64,000 bases of DNA, from contig JABHEG010000137.1 of NCBI GenBank assembly GCA_018676675.1, positions 22,227-86,226 of the forward strand. The letters are read 5' to 3'. The notes under the pieces were generated by a model. The model was not told where the DNA came from. It saw only the letters and a list, made by a program, of their open reading frames with translations, and searched no databases. The stretch is from Lentisphaerota bacterium (lineage in GTDB: Bacteria; Verrucomicrobiota; Lentisphaeria; Oligosphaerales; JABHEG01). Shown in pieces: positions 46,785-55,879 of the stretch (positions are counted from its first letter, which is position 1; each line of letters opens with the position of its first letter). A program made the position numbers and the translations under genes.

Positions 46785-46847
46785 CTGTGAAATCATGCCG
46801 ACGGGGTGCTGACACACCCGGAATAGCACACATCAGGAGACGATTCT

Positions 46848-47669
46848 GTGAAACTGATCATGTTCTCGAAGATGCTCAAAGAGAAGAGCGTGCCCGAACT
46901 CGTCGACGTCGCAAGAGAATGGGGATTGGATGGGTGGGATCTCTGCGTCCGACCGGACTATGCTGTGTCTCCTGACAATGCCGCCGAGGAGCTCCCGAAA
47001 GCCGTCGCGCTGTTCCGGGAAAACGGCCTCGACATCCCCATGGTGACCGGCAACTTCGACCTGCTCACCCCGGACCACCCGACTGCCGAGCCGATTCTCT
47101 CGGCCATGGACAAGGCAGACGTCCGACACATCAAGCTCGGGTACTTCAAGATCAACCCGGACGACGGCGATTACATGACCGAGGTCGCCAACGTGCGCAA
47201 CGCACTTGAGCAATGGCTCCCCCTCGCCAGGAAGTACGGGGTCAAAGTCTGCTACCACACGCACAGCAACCGTTGTATGGGGCTAAACGGCGCGAGCATG
47301 GCTCACCTTGTCGAAGGCTTTGATCCGGCTTTGATTGGTGCCTACATGGATCCGGCCCATCTGGCCATCGAAGGAGAAGAAATAGCCTTGGCCTTGAACA
47401 TGGTGAAGGCTCACCTCAGCCTGATCGCCACGAAAGACATCCTGCTGACACGCGTGGAGAGAAATGGTCACGGCGCCGTGGAGAAAAGCTGGGTGGTCGC
47501 AGGCGACGGTGTCGTCGACTGGACGAACGTCTTCGAGTCCCTGCAGGCGATCGGCTACGACGGCCCGATTTCCGTGCACTGCGAGTTCAAAGTCCCCGAC
47601 GAAGAGTTCATCCCCGCCGTGAAGAGGGAGATCGCCTTCTTCCGGCAGTTCGTTCCGGCCGGAAACTGA
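46848..47669 (+). CDS. Sugar phosphate isomerase/epimerase
   Basis: GTG start; MLKEKSVPELVDVAREWGLDGWDLCVRPDY..., VCYHTHSN, IGAYMDPAHLAIEG. Confidence 0.88.
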   Translation: MKLIMFSKMLKEKSVPELVDVAREWGLDGWDLCVRPDYAVSPDNAAEELPKAVALFRENGLDIPMVTGNFDLLTPDHPTAEPILSAMDKADVRHIKLGYFKINPDDGDYMTEVANVRNALEQWLPLARKYGVKVCYHTHSNRCMGLNGASMAHLVEGFDPALIGAYMDPAHLAIEGEEIALALNMVKAHLSLIATKDILLTRVERNGHGAVEKSWVVAGDGVVDWTNVFESLQAIGYDGPISVHCEFKVPDEEFIPAVKREIAFFRQFVPAGN

Positions 47670-47828
47670 AAACGTGAGTCAGCAATCGCGCAGATGACGA
47701 CCTCCGAAACTCGCCGCTTCTCCAAGCAGTCCGCGGAGGGCCGCCTCCCGGCCCTGCCGGGCATCACCCGCAAGACGTTGGTGCACGGGACAAACGCCCT
47801 GATAACCGACAACTGACAGGTCCATCAC

Positions 47829-49118
47829 ATGGCACATCGAGACATCCAGGGGAACGCCCCTGTCTTCGTTCAGACCGCGACATCCGTCATGGAAGGTCTG
47901 GATCAGTGGCAACAGGTCGGAGAGGCCGAGGCCCGGATGGCCTATGACATGACCCTGCGCAATGAACTGTCCGGGGGAACGCCTGTCGTTCGCGAATTCG
48001 AACAGACATGGCGTGAACGCACCTGTACGGAATACGCCATCACCGTCACGAACGGCACCAGCGCCCTCTACAGCGCGTTCTTCGGTCTGAAGGTTGGCCC
48101 GGGTGACGAAGTCATCTGCCCTGACTACACATGGATCTGCACAATCTCCCCTGCTCTGTTGCTTGGTGCACGACCGGTGTTTGCAGAATCGCTGCCCGGC
48201 AGTGTGGTCATTGATCCGGCGGACATCCGTCGCCGCATCACTAGCCGCACGAGAGCCATCGTGGTCGTACACCTGTGGGGCTGGCTCTGCGACATGGACG
48301 CCATCATGGAGATCAGTCGCGAAACCGGCATCCCTGTAGTCGAAGACTGTTCTCACGCCCACGGTGCCATGTACAAGGGCCGGCCCGCCGGCTCGATTGG
48401 CCACGTTGGCTGCTGGAGCATGCAGGGCTCCAAGCCGGCCAGTGCCGGTGAGGGCGGCATCCTGGCTACCAACGATCCCGAAATCTTCGACCGCGCCTGC
48501 CTGATCGGCCAAGTCAATCGGATCAAGGGAATGGATCTGGTCACAACCAACTACCAACACCTGCAGCCCCTGGGAACCGGAATGAAGTTCCGAGCCCATC
48601 CCCTGGGGATCGGTATCGCGGCCGTGCAGCTCGAGAAACTCGATGCGCTGAACGAACGGCGTGCAGGATACGTGAAGGAAGTCGAGGCAGGTCTGGCAGA
48701 AATCTCGTGCCTTACTCCAATCCCCACGGCCGAAGGCTCCGAACGAGGTGGGTACTATGGTCTCCCCACCCTCTTCCAGCCCGATGACCTCCCCGGTGTG
48801 TCACGCGATGCCTTCCTGAAAGCGCTCAACGCACAAGGCCTGCCGGCCAGCGACGGAGGCTACGAATTGCTCCATCGCCTGCCGATTTTTGGGGACGGTT
48901 TCGACCTGTTCGGGCACGATCGCGGCCCCATCTGTCCGACCGACTCAACCGGCTTCGACGGCCCCTGGCAGGGATACGAAGAAGGCGATTTCCCGGTAAG
49001 CGAGGCCACGCATGCGAATCTGGTCTTCCTCCCGATGCTCAGCGACCCGGTCCCCGGGGCAGCCGGGAAAATCCTCGATGCCGTCAATGAGGCCGTGAGG
49101 CGCCTCAGGGCCGAATGA
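47829..49118 (+). CDS. DegT/DnrJ/EryC1/StrS family aminotransferase
   Basis: AITVTNGTSALYSAFFGLKVGPGDEVICPDYTW..., PVVEDCSHAHGAMYKGRPAGSIGHVGCWSMQGSKPASAGEGG. Confidence 0.93.
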   Translation: MAHRDIQGNAPVFVQTATSVMEGLDQWQQVGEAEARMAYDMTLRNELSGGTPVVREFEQTWRERTCTEYAITVTNGTSALYSAFFGLKVGPGDEVICPDYTWICTISPALLLGARPVFAESLPGSVVIDPADIRRRITSRTRAIVVVHLWGWLCDMDAIMEISRETGIPVVEDCSHAHGAMYKGRPAGSIGHVGCWSMQGSKPASAGEGGILATNDPEIFDRACLIGQVNRIKGMDLVTTNYQHLQPLGTGMKFRAHPLGIGIAAVQLEKLDALNERRAGYVKEVEAGLAEISCLTPIPTAEGSERGGYYGLPTLFQPDDLPGVSRDAFLKALNAQGLPASDGGYELLHRLPIFGDGFDLFGHDRGPICPTDSTGFDGPWQGYEEGDFPVSEATHANLVFLPMLSDPVPGAAGKILDAVNEAVRRLRAE

Positions 49119-49128
49119 CCGGAGTCGC

Positions 49129-49151
49129 GGGAGGAGCCGCCGTGCTCCGAT
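49129..49151. repeat. 23-bp direct repeat copy 1
   Basis: GGGAGGAGCCGCCGTGCTCCGAT. Confidence 0.9.
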
Positions 49152-49159
49152 TGACTCGG

Positions 49160-49242
49160 AATGTGGGAGGAGCCGCCGTGCTCCGATCGGCTTCACACGC
49201 TGGGACACAGAAAAATCGCGGGATGGCACCCGCTCCCACATT
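49160..49242. repeat. 83-bp element bounded by perfect 10-bp inverted repeats, containing the second copy of the 23-bp repeat (49165-49187)
   Basis: AATGTGGGAG ... CTCCCACATT. Confidence 0.8.
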
Positions 49243-49280
49243 GGCGGCAAAGACACCGGCGTGGCCTGTCCCCTCCCCCC

Positions 49281-51716
49281 TCACCGTCTCGCCGTCGTCC
49301 CCAACGAGACCAAAGGCAGTACCGGCTCCATCCGGCTGCCGTACTGGAAGATCGTGAATCCACCAGTCTTCAACTGCCGCGTTATCTCGATCTGCTCAAC
49401 AAGCTTGACCACATCCAGCGGGTTCCGCCAACAGCTGAGCCCTATCCCCGGATACAGCGGGACCTTCCCCGCGTAGCCAACCTGTGCCCGCACCTGATTC
49501 GTAAACGTCGTGTTGCTCTCGGTGTAGTCCATGGGGCAGACGAAGTCCAGCCACCTCTTGTCGCACCAGAGCTTCCAGTCCTGCCCCACACCGTCCCGAT
49601 CAACCGGCCAGTTCCGGAAAACAGCCGCAGATATGTCCACATCACGCCGGACCTCTTTGGCCTGTTTCGCCACGGTCTTGACGACCACGTCGATGTTTGA
49701 GCGCCGGAAGTCCAGCCACGCACTCTCGTTCGGGCCACCCCTGGCACAGTCTCCCGGCCAATTGGCCACCGATGCCCCAATCCGCGCCTCAAAACGTTCC
49801 CTGCACCCAGCACAGAAGCAGTTGCTGCGCCCCGGGTAGCGGATGTAGTCAAAGTGGATTCCATCAACCGCGTACTTCCGCGCTACCTCGACCATCGCGG
49901 CAACCTCGAGGTCCCGGTTAGCCGGATGCGATGGGCAGAGCCAACGCTCTTGGACCTCCCCCGTGTTGTTGACCTGGACCCGGTTGGCTTTCCGCATCAC
50001 TGCAACGGTCTCATCTGACGCGTGACCGCTCATGTTCCAGTTGACTTTCCAGACGTGGCACTCGACCCCGTACTTGCGGCACGCCGCCAAACACGCGTCG
50101 ATTTGATCGCCCTCTTCCGCAACCCTCTTGTGCACGGGCAACACGTCGCTCTCGTAGTAGGCCGTCCCGCCCCACAGCATGTTGGGGAGAATCGCGGTGA
50201 AGCCGCAGTCAGCCAGCTGCCTGATGGCCTCGTCCCATGTTTTCCCCGCGACGCCAAACGCGCTGTGGCACCAGAAGGCCCGGAACTCCCCGGGCTCTGA
50301 TTTGCGCGTCAGACACCAAGCTCGCAGTGCAGCAGTCGCCGCATCTTGTGAGGCCGTGATCGAGTCCACCCATTCGCCGTCCGCCATCAAGCTCTTGGAC
50401 TTGGCGCGGAGGCGAACCGCACGGTTCAACTCCTCCCGTCCCTGCCCCGTTTGCGTGGCCAGGTCCTGATGCAGCGCCTGGAAGTCTGCGTAGCCCCCAA
50501 ATCGTCCTATACCCGCGAACTCCGCACCGGCTGCCGTCTCCCACACCCCCGGGACAATCCCGCCGACCAGGGATAGGAGCAACGCCTTCTTGTTGCCCCA
50601 GTCATCCTTCAGCCAGACATGCCCCACATGGCCTCCTCGGTCTGAGACGACGACTGCGGGGATAGTCGTGTCAACGCCATCCGAGCCTCGCCACACCGCG
50701 ACAGCCCGACTTGTTCCCGGAATCGGCTCAGCAGGTTGCGAACACCACGACCGTTGCCCGGCCAACGCCGGCTGCCCCGCCAGGCCCTGCGCAGTTCGCG
50801 CGAACCCTTGGTAATGACCGCCTTCTCCGGCTGAAGCCCAGGTCCCACGTTTGACCCCAATCAACTCCGGGATGCCATCGGCCAACGAATAACAGGTGAT
50901 GACACGCCCACCACCACCCACAAACTCCTCCAGCAGCGAAAGCAACCCCTCAGGCAACCGCGGGTTGTACGGCAGAATGGCCAGTTTGCGGCCAGCCAGC
51001 CGCTCGGATGTCACATCCAAATCCGACAGCAGGGCATGGTCGAGGCCCGCATCCCCTAAACAAGCTGTCACGGTCTCGGCATATTGGGAGTATCCCTTGG
51101 ATTCCCGATTCCCGGCTGAGGCGCAGGAGTCCGCCCGCACCACGAGAATGTCTGCGTCGGCGCCGACCGGGCCCACATTCGCGATCGCGCAGACCGTGTC
51201 CTTATCTCCGCCACGCCACGCGGAGATGCGAATGGTATCGATTGTCCCCCATCCCGCCGGTGTGCCCTCGGTTCCGGTCGTGCTCTTGTCGATGACAATG
51301 CGCTGCCATTGACCGTCCTTCTCCGGGGAGAATCCGGTGCGGAACCAGCCATCCCCGCTGCGGAAGTAGAGAGCAAAGCTCGCGATGGATCTGGAGTCCT
51401 CGCAGTAGAAGTCGAACTGGATCCCACGGGCCACGGCCAGATCGGCCGTGATCCTCATGTCCCAGCTGGCCCGTTCATGGTCTGCGCCTGCGAGATTGAC
51501 GGGCAGGCGGACGAACGCTCCCTGTCCAACCCGCCCAAGCGTCACCGGCAGGCTTCCGTCCATGGGGTCAAAGAGCGCCTGAGCCGCTGCGGTGTCCGCG
51601 AGATTGAACTCAGGAAAGAGTCCCTCTGCAGCAGGTGGTGCGGGGACAGGGCCACCCAGCACGAGATGTCCAAGACAGACGGCAAGAATCAGCGACAGAC
51701 GACAGATCAGGTTCAT
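49281..51716 (-). CDS. Glycosyl hydrolase-like 10 (GHL10/DUF187-type) family protein, secreted
   Basis: Signal peptide MNLICRLSLILAVCLGHLVLGG; FRAFWCHSAFGVAGKTWDEAIRQLADCGFTAILPNMLWGGTAYYESDVLPV; VDGIHFDYIRYPGRSNCFCAGC. Confidence 0.85.
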   Translation of the reverse strand: MNLICRLSLILAVCLGHLVLGGPVPAPPAAEGLFPEFNLADTAAAQALFDPMDGSLPVTLGRVGQGAFVRLPVNLAGADHERASWDMRITADLAVARGIQFDFYCEDSRSIASFALYFRSGDGWFRTGFSPEKDGQWQRIVIDKSTTGTEGTPAGWGTIDTIRISAWRGGDKDTVCAIANVGPVGADADILVVRADSCASAGNRESKGYSQYAETVTACLGDAGLDHALLSDLDVTSERLAGRKLAILPYNPRLPEGLLSLLEEFVGGGGRVITCYSLADGIPELIGVKRGTWASAGEGGHYQGFARTAQGLAGQPALAGQRSWCSQPAEPIPGTSRAVAVWRGSDGVDTTIPAVVVSDRGGHVGHVWLKDDWGNKKALLLSLVGGIVPGVWETAAGAEFAGIGRFGGYADFQALHQDLATQTGQGREELNRAVRLRAKSKSLMADGEWVDSITASQDAATAALRAWCLTRKSEPGEFRAFWCHSAFGVAGKTWDEAIRQLADCGFTAILPNMLWGGTAYYESDVLPVHKRVAEEGDQIDACLAACRKYGVECHVWKVNWNMSGHASDETVAVMRKANRVQVNNTGEVQERWLCPSHPANRDLEVAAMVEVARKYAVDGIHFDYIRYPGRSNCFCAGCRERFEARIGASVANWPGDCARGGPNESAWLDFRRSNIDVVVKTVAKQAKEVRRDVDISAAVFRNWPVDRDGVGQDWKLWCDKRWLDFVCPMDYTESNTTFTNQVRAQVGYAGKVPLYPGIGLSCWRNPLDVVKLVEQIEITRQLKTGGFTIFQYGSRMEPVLPLVSLGTTARR

Positions 51717-52030
51717 GGAGTGCCTCCTCATACAGCGGCCCGGCAGAATTGTGAATCAAAGACATCTAACCTACACCAAAGCCAGCCCGGCACCAAACGA
51801 ACCGTGCTGGCCGCTCCCATTGGGACCGAATGGCGCTAGCATAGGCAGGAAGAACGGCCCGCCGTTGCCCTACGTGCCTCACTACGAACGTCGTCTTGCT
51901 GGTGGCGGACTTTGTTCGTAGTCAGCAACGTAGCCCTTGCCGGAGTTGCGTTGGTCCGGTGGGAACACCAGACTCCTCGGCCCTCATCTTAGTGCCTGCA
52001 CGGAAAGACCTGCTTGGTGAACTCAAGCGG

Positions 52031-52101
52031 TCGAGGGCGACCGCCCTCCAGGCTGGAAACACGGTTCACGGCAATCCCGTTCGAGGGCGGTCGCCCTCGA
52101 A
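52031..52101. repeat. Pair of palindromic GAGGGCG..CGCCCTC elements
   Basis: TCGAGGGCGACCGCCCTCCA (52031-52050) and TTCGAGGGCGGTCGCCCTCGAA (52080-52101; 10-bp arms, 2-nt centre). Confidence 0.85.
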
Positions 52102-52176
52102 CGCTGGGTTCCCGTTCAGGCACCACCTTACTGCCATTCCCCATTGGGGCCTGGGACTTCCCGGTCGCTCCTTTAC

Positions 52177-53160
52177 TCAGCTTACCAATCGCCCGAGCTT
52201 CTGAAGAGAACGCAGTTCGTGATCGAGATCCATATTGATGCCAAATTCCGCGTAAGACACCTCGGCCACGTACAGGTCACCGCGGGAGTCCACGGCAATG
52301 GCATGCGGGGCCCAGAAATGACCGGGGGCCTCGCCGTAAGGTTCACGACCAAGCCGGGCCAGCACTGTGCCCTGCCGGTCGAGGACAGACACGCGGGGGC
52401 CTAGACCGGTGCCGACCGCGTAAGCCTCGTTCCCGCCGGCGAAATACTCCCCAACGAAGACAAGCTGCGAGCGCCCATGCCCCAGACTCACCGCGGCCGC
52501 TCGGGAAAAATCCCCCCACCGCGTCTCAAAACGACCAGTGGCATCAAACACCTGAACGCGCCGGTTCTCCCGGTCAGCGATGTAGATGAAGCCGTCCAGG
52601 TCGATATCGATGTCGTGCACGATATTGAACTGGCCGAGTTGAGTTCCGGACTCGCCCCAGGATGCCAGAAGGTGTTTGCCGTCCGGCGAGAAGCGATGGA
52701 CCCGGGCATTGCCGTAGCCGTCAGCCACCAGGATCTCGCCGTTACGTGGATCAACAGCAACACGGGTGGGCCCGTTCACGGCGTTCCCGCTCATCGCCGA
52801 AGACGCTCCATGCGGAGGAATGAGCGTCATGAGCAAGCTCCCCTCCGGTGTGAACTGACGGATCGAGTGGTCGGCATTGTCGACGCAAAAGACCGTGTCA
52901 TCCGGGGCGATCGTCACACCATGCGGATTGGTGAACAACCCTTCTCCCCAAGTACGCAGAACGTTGCCGACACTGTCGAACACGATCATAGGATGATTGC
53001 CGCGATTGAAAACGTAAACGTTGTCCTGCGAGTCTACATCGACGCACGTCGCTTCCTTGTAGAACCAACCTTCCGGGAGATTTCCCCAGTTGTCCCCGGA
53101 TACCGTGTAGCTGTACCCACCTTCCCCCAGGGTAATGCGATCCGTCCCATTTCCAGCCAT
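52177..53160 (-). CDS. NHL-repeat beta-propeller protein
   Basis: MAGNGTDRITLGEGGYSYTVSGDNWGNLPEGW...; repeats such as NPHGVTIAPDDTVFCVDNADHSIRQF and FNIVHDIDIDLDGFIYIADRENRRVQVFD. Confidence 0.88.
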   Translation of the reverse strand: MAGNGTDRITLGEGGYSYTVSGDNWGNLPEGWFYKEATCVDVDSQDNVYVFNRGNHPMIVFDSVGNVLRTWGEGLFTNPHGVTIAPDDTVFCVDNADHSIRQFTPEGSLLMTLIPPHGASSAMSGNAVNGPTRVAVDPRNGEILVADGYGNARVHRFSPDGKHLLASWGESGTQLGQFNIVHDIDIDLDGFIYIADRENRRVQVFDATGRFETRWGDFSRAAAVSLGHGRSQLVFVGEYFAGGNEAYAVGTGLGPRVSVLDRQGTVLARLGREPYGEAPGHFWAPHAIAVDSRGDLYVAEVSYAEFGINMDLDHELRSLQKLGRLVS

Positions 53161-53326
53161 TGTCCGGTTCTCCTCAACGCCCAGATCATCGCGTCCGTCC
53201 TGCTGATATCGGCATGCGTACCATAGCGCCTCTTGAGCCGCCGGAATCCCCGAGCATGGCATCCGGGACCGCAGCGCGTATGTTTGCTCCAGCGTTGGGA
53301 TGACCACCAAAGGAAAGAACTGCTCC

Positions 53327-54637
53327 ATGCCGAACGACGTGATGACCGTTGGTGCTGCCCGAGTGAACATCACCCCCGATGTCGGGACGCTGTTGGCAGG
53401 TTCTCTGTCACCGCGCACGTCGACAGGCGTTTCCAGTCCCCTCAATGCCAGCGCCGTGGTCATCGAAGCTCAAGGCTCCCGGTTGGCCTACGTCGCCTTG
53501 GACCTCATCTCACTTGAACGCGGCTACGGTGGGGACGAAGCCGTCCAGCTGGCATCGCAGGCAACGGGGATCCCCGAGACGCACATCTGTTTCGCCTGCA
53601 GCCATACGCATACCGGCCCCTACACGCGCAAGCGTCAGCCGCAATGCCTCAATGCAGACTGGATGTCAGCCCTCCCCGGCAGAATTGCTGAGGCCGTCAC
53701 CCAGGCCGACGCCAACCGCGTCCCGGCGCGAATGAGCCGCGCCCGGGCCTTTGAGAGCCGAATCCAACATAACCGCCGAATCCGCTTCAAGGACGGACGC
53801 CACGTCAACACCTGGCTCCTTGGACGTCATATCAACAGCGATCTCCAAGCCGTTTGCTCTGCGGGCCCGGTAGACCCCGAAATCGGGATGATGGCCTTCG
53901 ATGATCTGAACGGCGACCTCATCGCCCTGCTCTACCACTTCACGCTCCACGCAAACAGCGATTTCGGTCCCGAGTTCAGTGCCGACTACCCAGCCATTGT
54001 CTCGGACCGAATCCGGACGGAGTTCGGGGACCAGGTTGTTCCCCTCTTCCTGCCCGGTTGCTGCGCTGACATCAACCCCACCTTCCCACGTGATCATCGC
54101 ACAACCGGGAGCCATCTCGCCGACAGCATGATCCCTGCCCTCAAGGACCGCCGACCAATCAACACGAAAGTGACTCTCGGAGCCCAGAAACGTCTCGTCC
54201 GCATCCCACTCCGAGACCTGGACTTGGACCAGCATGAACGACTGGAGAAGTGTGGCTGGACAACGGAGCAGAACGAGTACTTCCTGAATGCTCAGAAGAA
54301 CCTGCGTGCCGAAGGAGTAACCGACGTAGAAACGTGGGTCCAAGCCTGGCACATCGGGGACACAGCCTTCATGGCTTTGCCGGGAGAGGTCTTCGTGGAC
54401 TGGCAAGTGCACACCAAGGGACACAGCCCCTTCCCCTGGACCTTCCCCATCGAGCTCAGCAACGACTCACTCGGTTACCTCATCACGCGCGATGCCTGGG
54501 AAGGTGGCGGCTACGAGGCACTCATCTCCTGGGGTACGTTCATCGACGTGGCCGGCGTCGAACTCATGGTCGACCGAGGCCTGGAAATGCTCCGTCAGCT
54601 CTACACCAAACGGCAACGCGCCCTGATGCAAGATTGA
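53327..54637 (+). CDS. Neutral/alkaline ceramidase-like protein
   Basis: VGAARVNITPDVGTLLAGSLSPRTSTGV..., ICFACSHTHTGPYTR; ATG at 53300 is an alternative start. Confidence 0.82.
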   Translation: MPNDVMTVGAARVNITPDVGTLLAGSLSPRTSTGVSSPLNASAVVIEAQGSRLAYVALDLISLERGYGGDEAVQLASQATGIPETHICFACSHTHTGPYTRKRQPQCLNADWMSALPGRIAEAVTQADANRVPARMSRARAFESRIQHNRRIRFKDGRHVNTWLLGRHINSDLQAVCSAGPVDPEIGMMAFDDLNGDLIALLYHFTLHANSDFGPEFSADYPAIVSDRIRTEFGDQVVPLFLPGCCADINPTFPRDHRTTGSHLADSMIPALKDRRPINTKVTLGAQKRLVRIPLRDLDLDQHERLEKCGWTTEQNEYFLNAQKNLRAEGVTDVETWVQAWHIGDTAFMALPGEVFVDWQVHTKGHSPFPWTFPIELSNDSLGYLITRDAWEGGGYEALISWGTFIDVAGVELMVDRGLEMLRQLYTKRQRALMQD

Positions 54638-54657
54638 CACAGTAAAGGGAACCTGCC

Positions 54658-55734
54658 ATGCTCTATCGTCCGGATGCTGCTGAAGCTCGAGATAGGCTCA
54701 CCACCTGGTGGAATGGTGGCGACATCGGCCGGCCCGTGCTGCTGGTCAGCAGCCCCCGAAGCGAACGGCTGGAAGACGTGCCGGTCATGCCACCCCCAGA
54801 GGGCGTGCTCTGTGAACGTTACACAGCCAAAAGCCTCGAATTCAGAACCAACCTCGGTATCCGACAGGCCGGGGGGGTGGAGCTCTCAGGGGAGGCGATC
54901 CCAACAGCCAGCCCGTGCCTCGGCCCCAACTGCCTGGCGCTCTTCCTGGGTTGTGAGGGTGTAGAACAACCCGGTACGGTCTGGTTCAGACCGTGCCTGG
55001 AAGACACTGAATCCACGGCGTTCAACGCGGACCCGGACAACTGGCACTGGGGATTCCAGCGGGCCCTGCTGGATGGCTTGGTCAGCGCTGGCCAGGGCAA
55101 GTTCATGGTCACGTTCCCGGATCTCATCGAGGGCCTGGATACCCTCGCCGCCATGCGGGGAAGCCAGGAACTCCTCGTTGACCTCATCGAACGCCCCGAT
55201 TGGGTACACAAGGGTCTCGCTCGGATCTCAGAGCTCTACCACGAATACTACGATGCCGTCTACGAGCGGATCAAGGATGAGACGGGCGGTTCTCACTTCT
55301 GGCTGTGGGCCCCGGGGAAATGCGGCAAGTTCCAGTGCGATTTCTCCGCCATGATCTCCCCGGATATGTTCGGGGAATTCATGGTGCCGGTGCTTGAGGA
55401 CCTCTGCAACTACATCCCCTACAACCTGTACCATTGGGACGGGCCGGGGGCACTCATTCACCACGATCACCTGCTCTCCGTCGATGCGCTGCAAGCCCTT
55501 CAGTGGACGCCCGGCGCCGGCGCCGCTCCCGTGGACGATCCCAGCTGGTGGCCCTATTACCACAAGACCGTTGAGGCCGGCAAAAAGATGTGCGTGTTCG
55601 GATGCCGCAGCATCGATCAACTCAAAGCCATGAAGCGTGAGTTCGGCCCTCAACTCAAACAGTTCGCCATCCGCAAACACTGCCCGACGCGAGCAGAGGC
55701 CGAGGAGTTCATCCGCACGGCCTACGTTGATTGA
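54658..55734 (+). CDS. Uroporphyrinogen decarboxylase-like (UroD/methyltransferase superfamily) protein
   Basis: KFMVTFPDLIEGLDTLAAMRG..., FWLWAPGKCGKFQCDFSAMISPDMFGEFMVPVLEDLCNYIPYNLYHWDGPGALIHHD. Confidence 0.75.
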   Translation: MLYRPDAAEARDRLTTWWNGGDIGRPVLLVSSPRSERLEDVPVMPPPEGVLCERYTAKSLEFRTNLGIRQAGGVELSGEAIPTASPCLGPNCLALFLGCEGVEQPGTVWFRPCLEDTESTAFNADPDNWHWGFQRALLDGLVSAGQGKFMVTFPDLIEGLDTLAAMRGSQELLVDLIERPDWVHKGLARISELYHEYYDAVYERIKDETGGSHFWLWAPGKCGKFQCDFSAMISPDMFGEFMVPVLEDLCNYIPYNLYHWDGPGALIHHDHLLSVDALQALQWTPGAGAAPVDDPSWWPYYHKTVEAGKKMCVFGCRSIDQLKAMKREFGPQLKQFAIRKHCPTRAEAEEFIRTAYVD

Positions 55735-55879
55735 GTCGCGGAACTGTTGATTTCGGGGACTCCTCTGCGTATGCTTGGCGCCACGGGACTGGTCATAGGT
55801 CTCCGGGGCAGTTGTGAGGTATGAAGAGTCGTTAATCTGGCGTTCCATAGTTGGTCCTGAGCGGACGGGAGTTTGGCTA

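Noticed and set aside
45778-46829. Minus-strand ORFs containing RPEGLEPPTLCSEGRCSIQLSYGR and RRDSNPQPSAPKADALSN
   Set aside because: These are antisense translations of the tRNA-Arg gene (45877-45953) and the following isomerase gene; such peptides are familiar spurious annotations.
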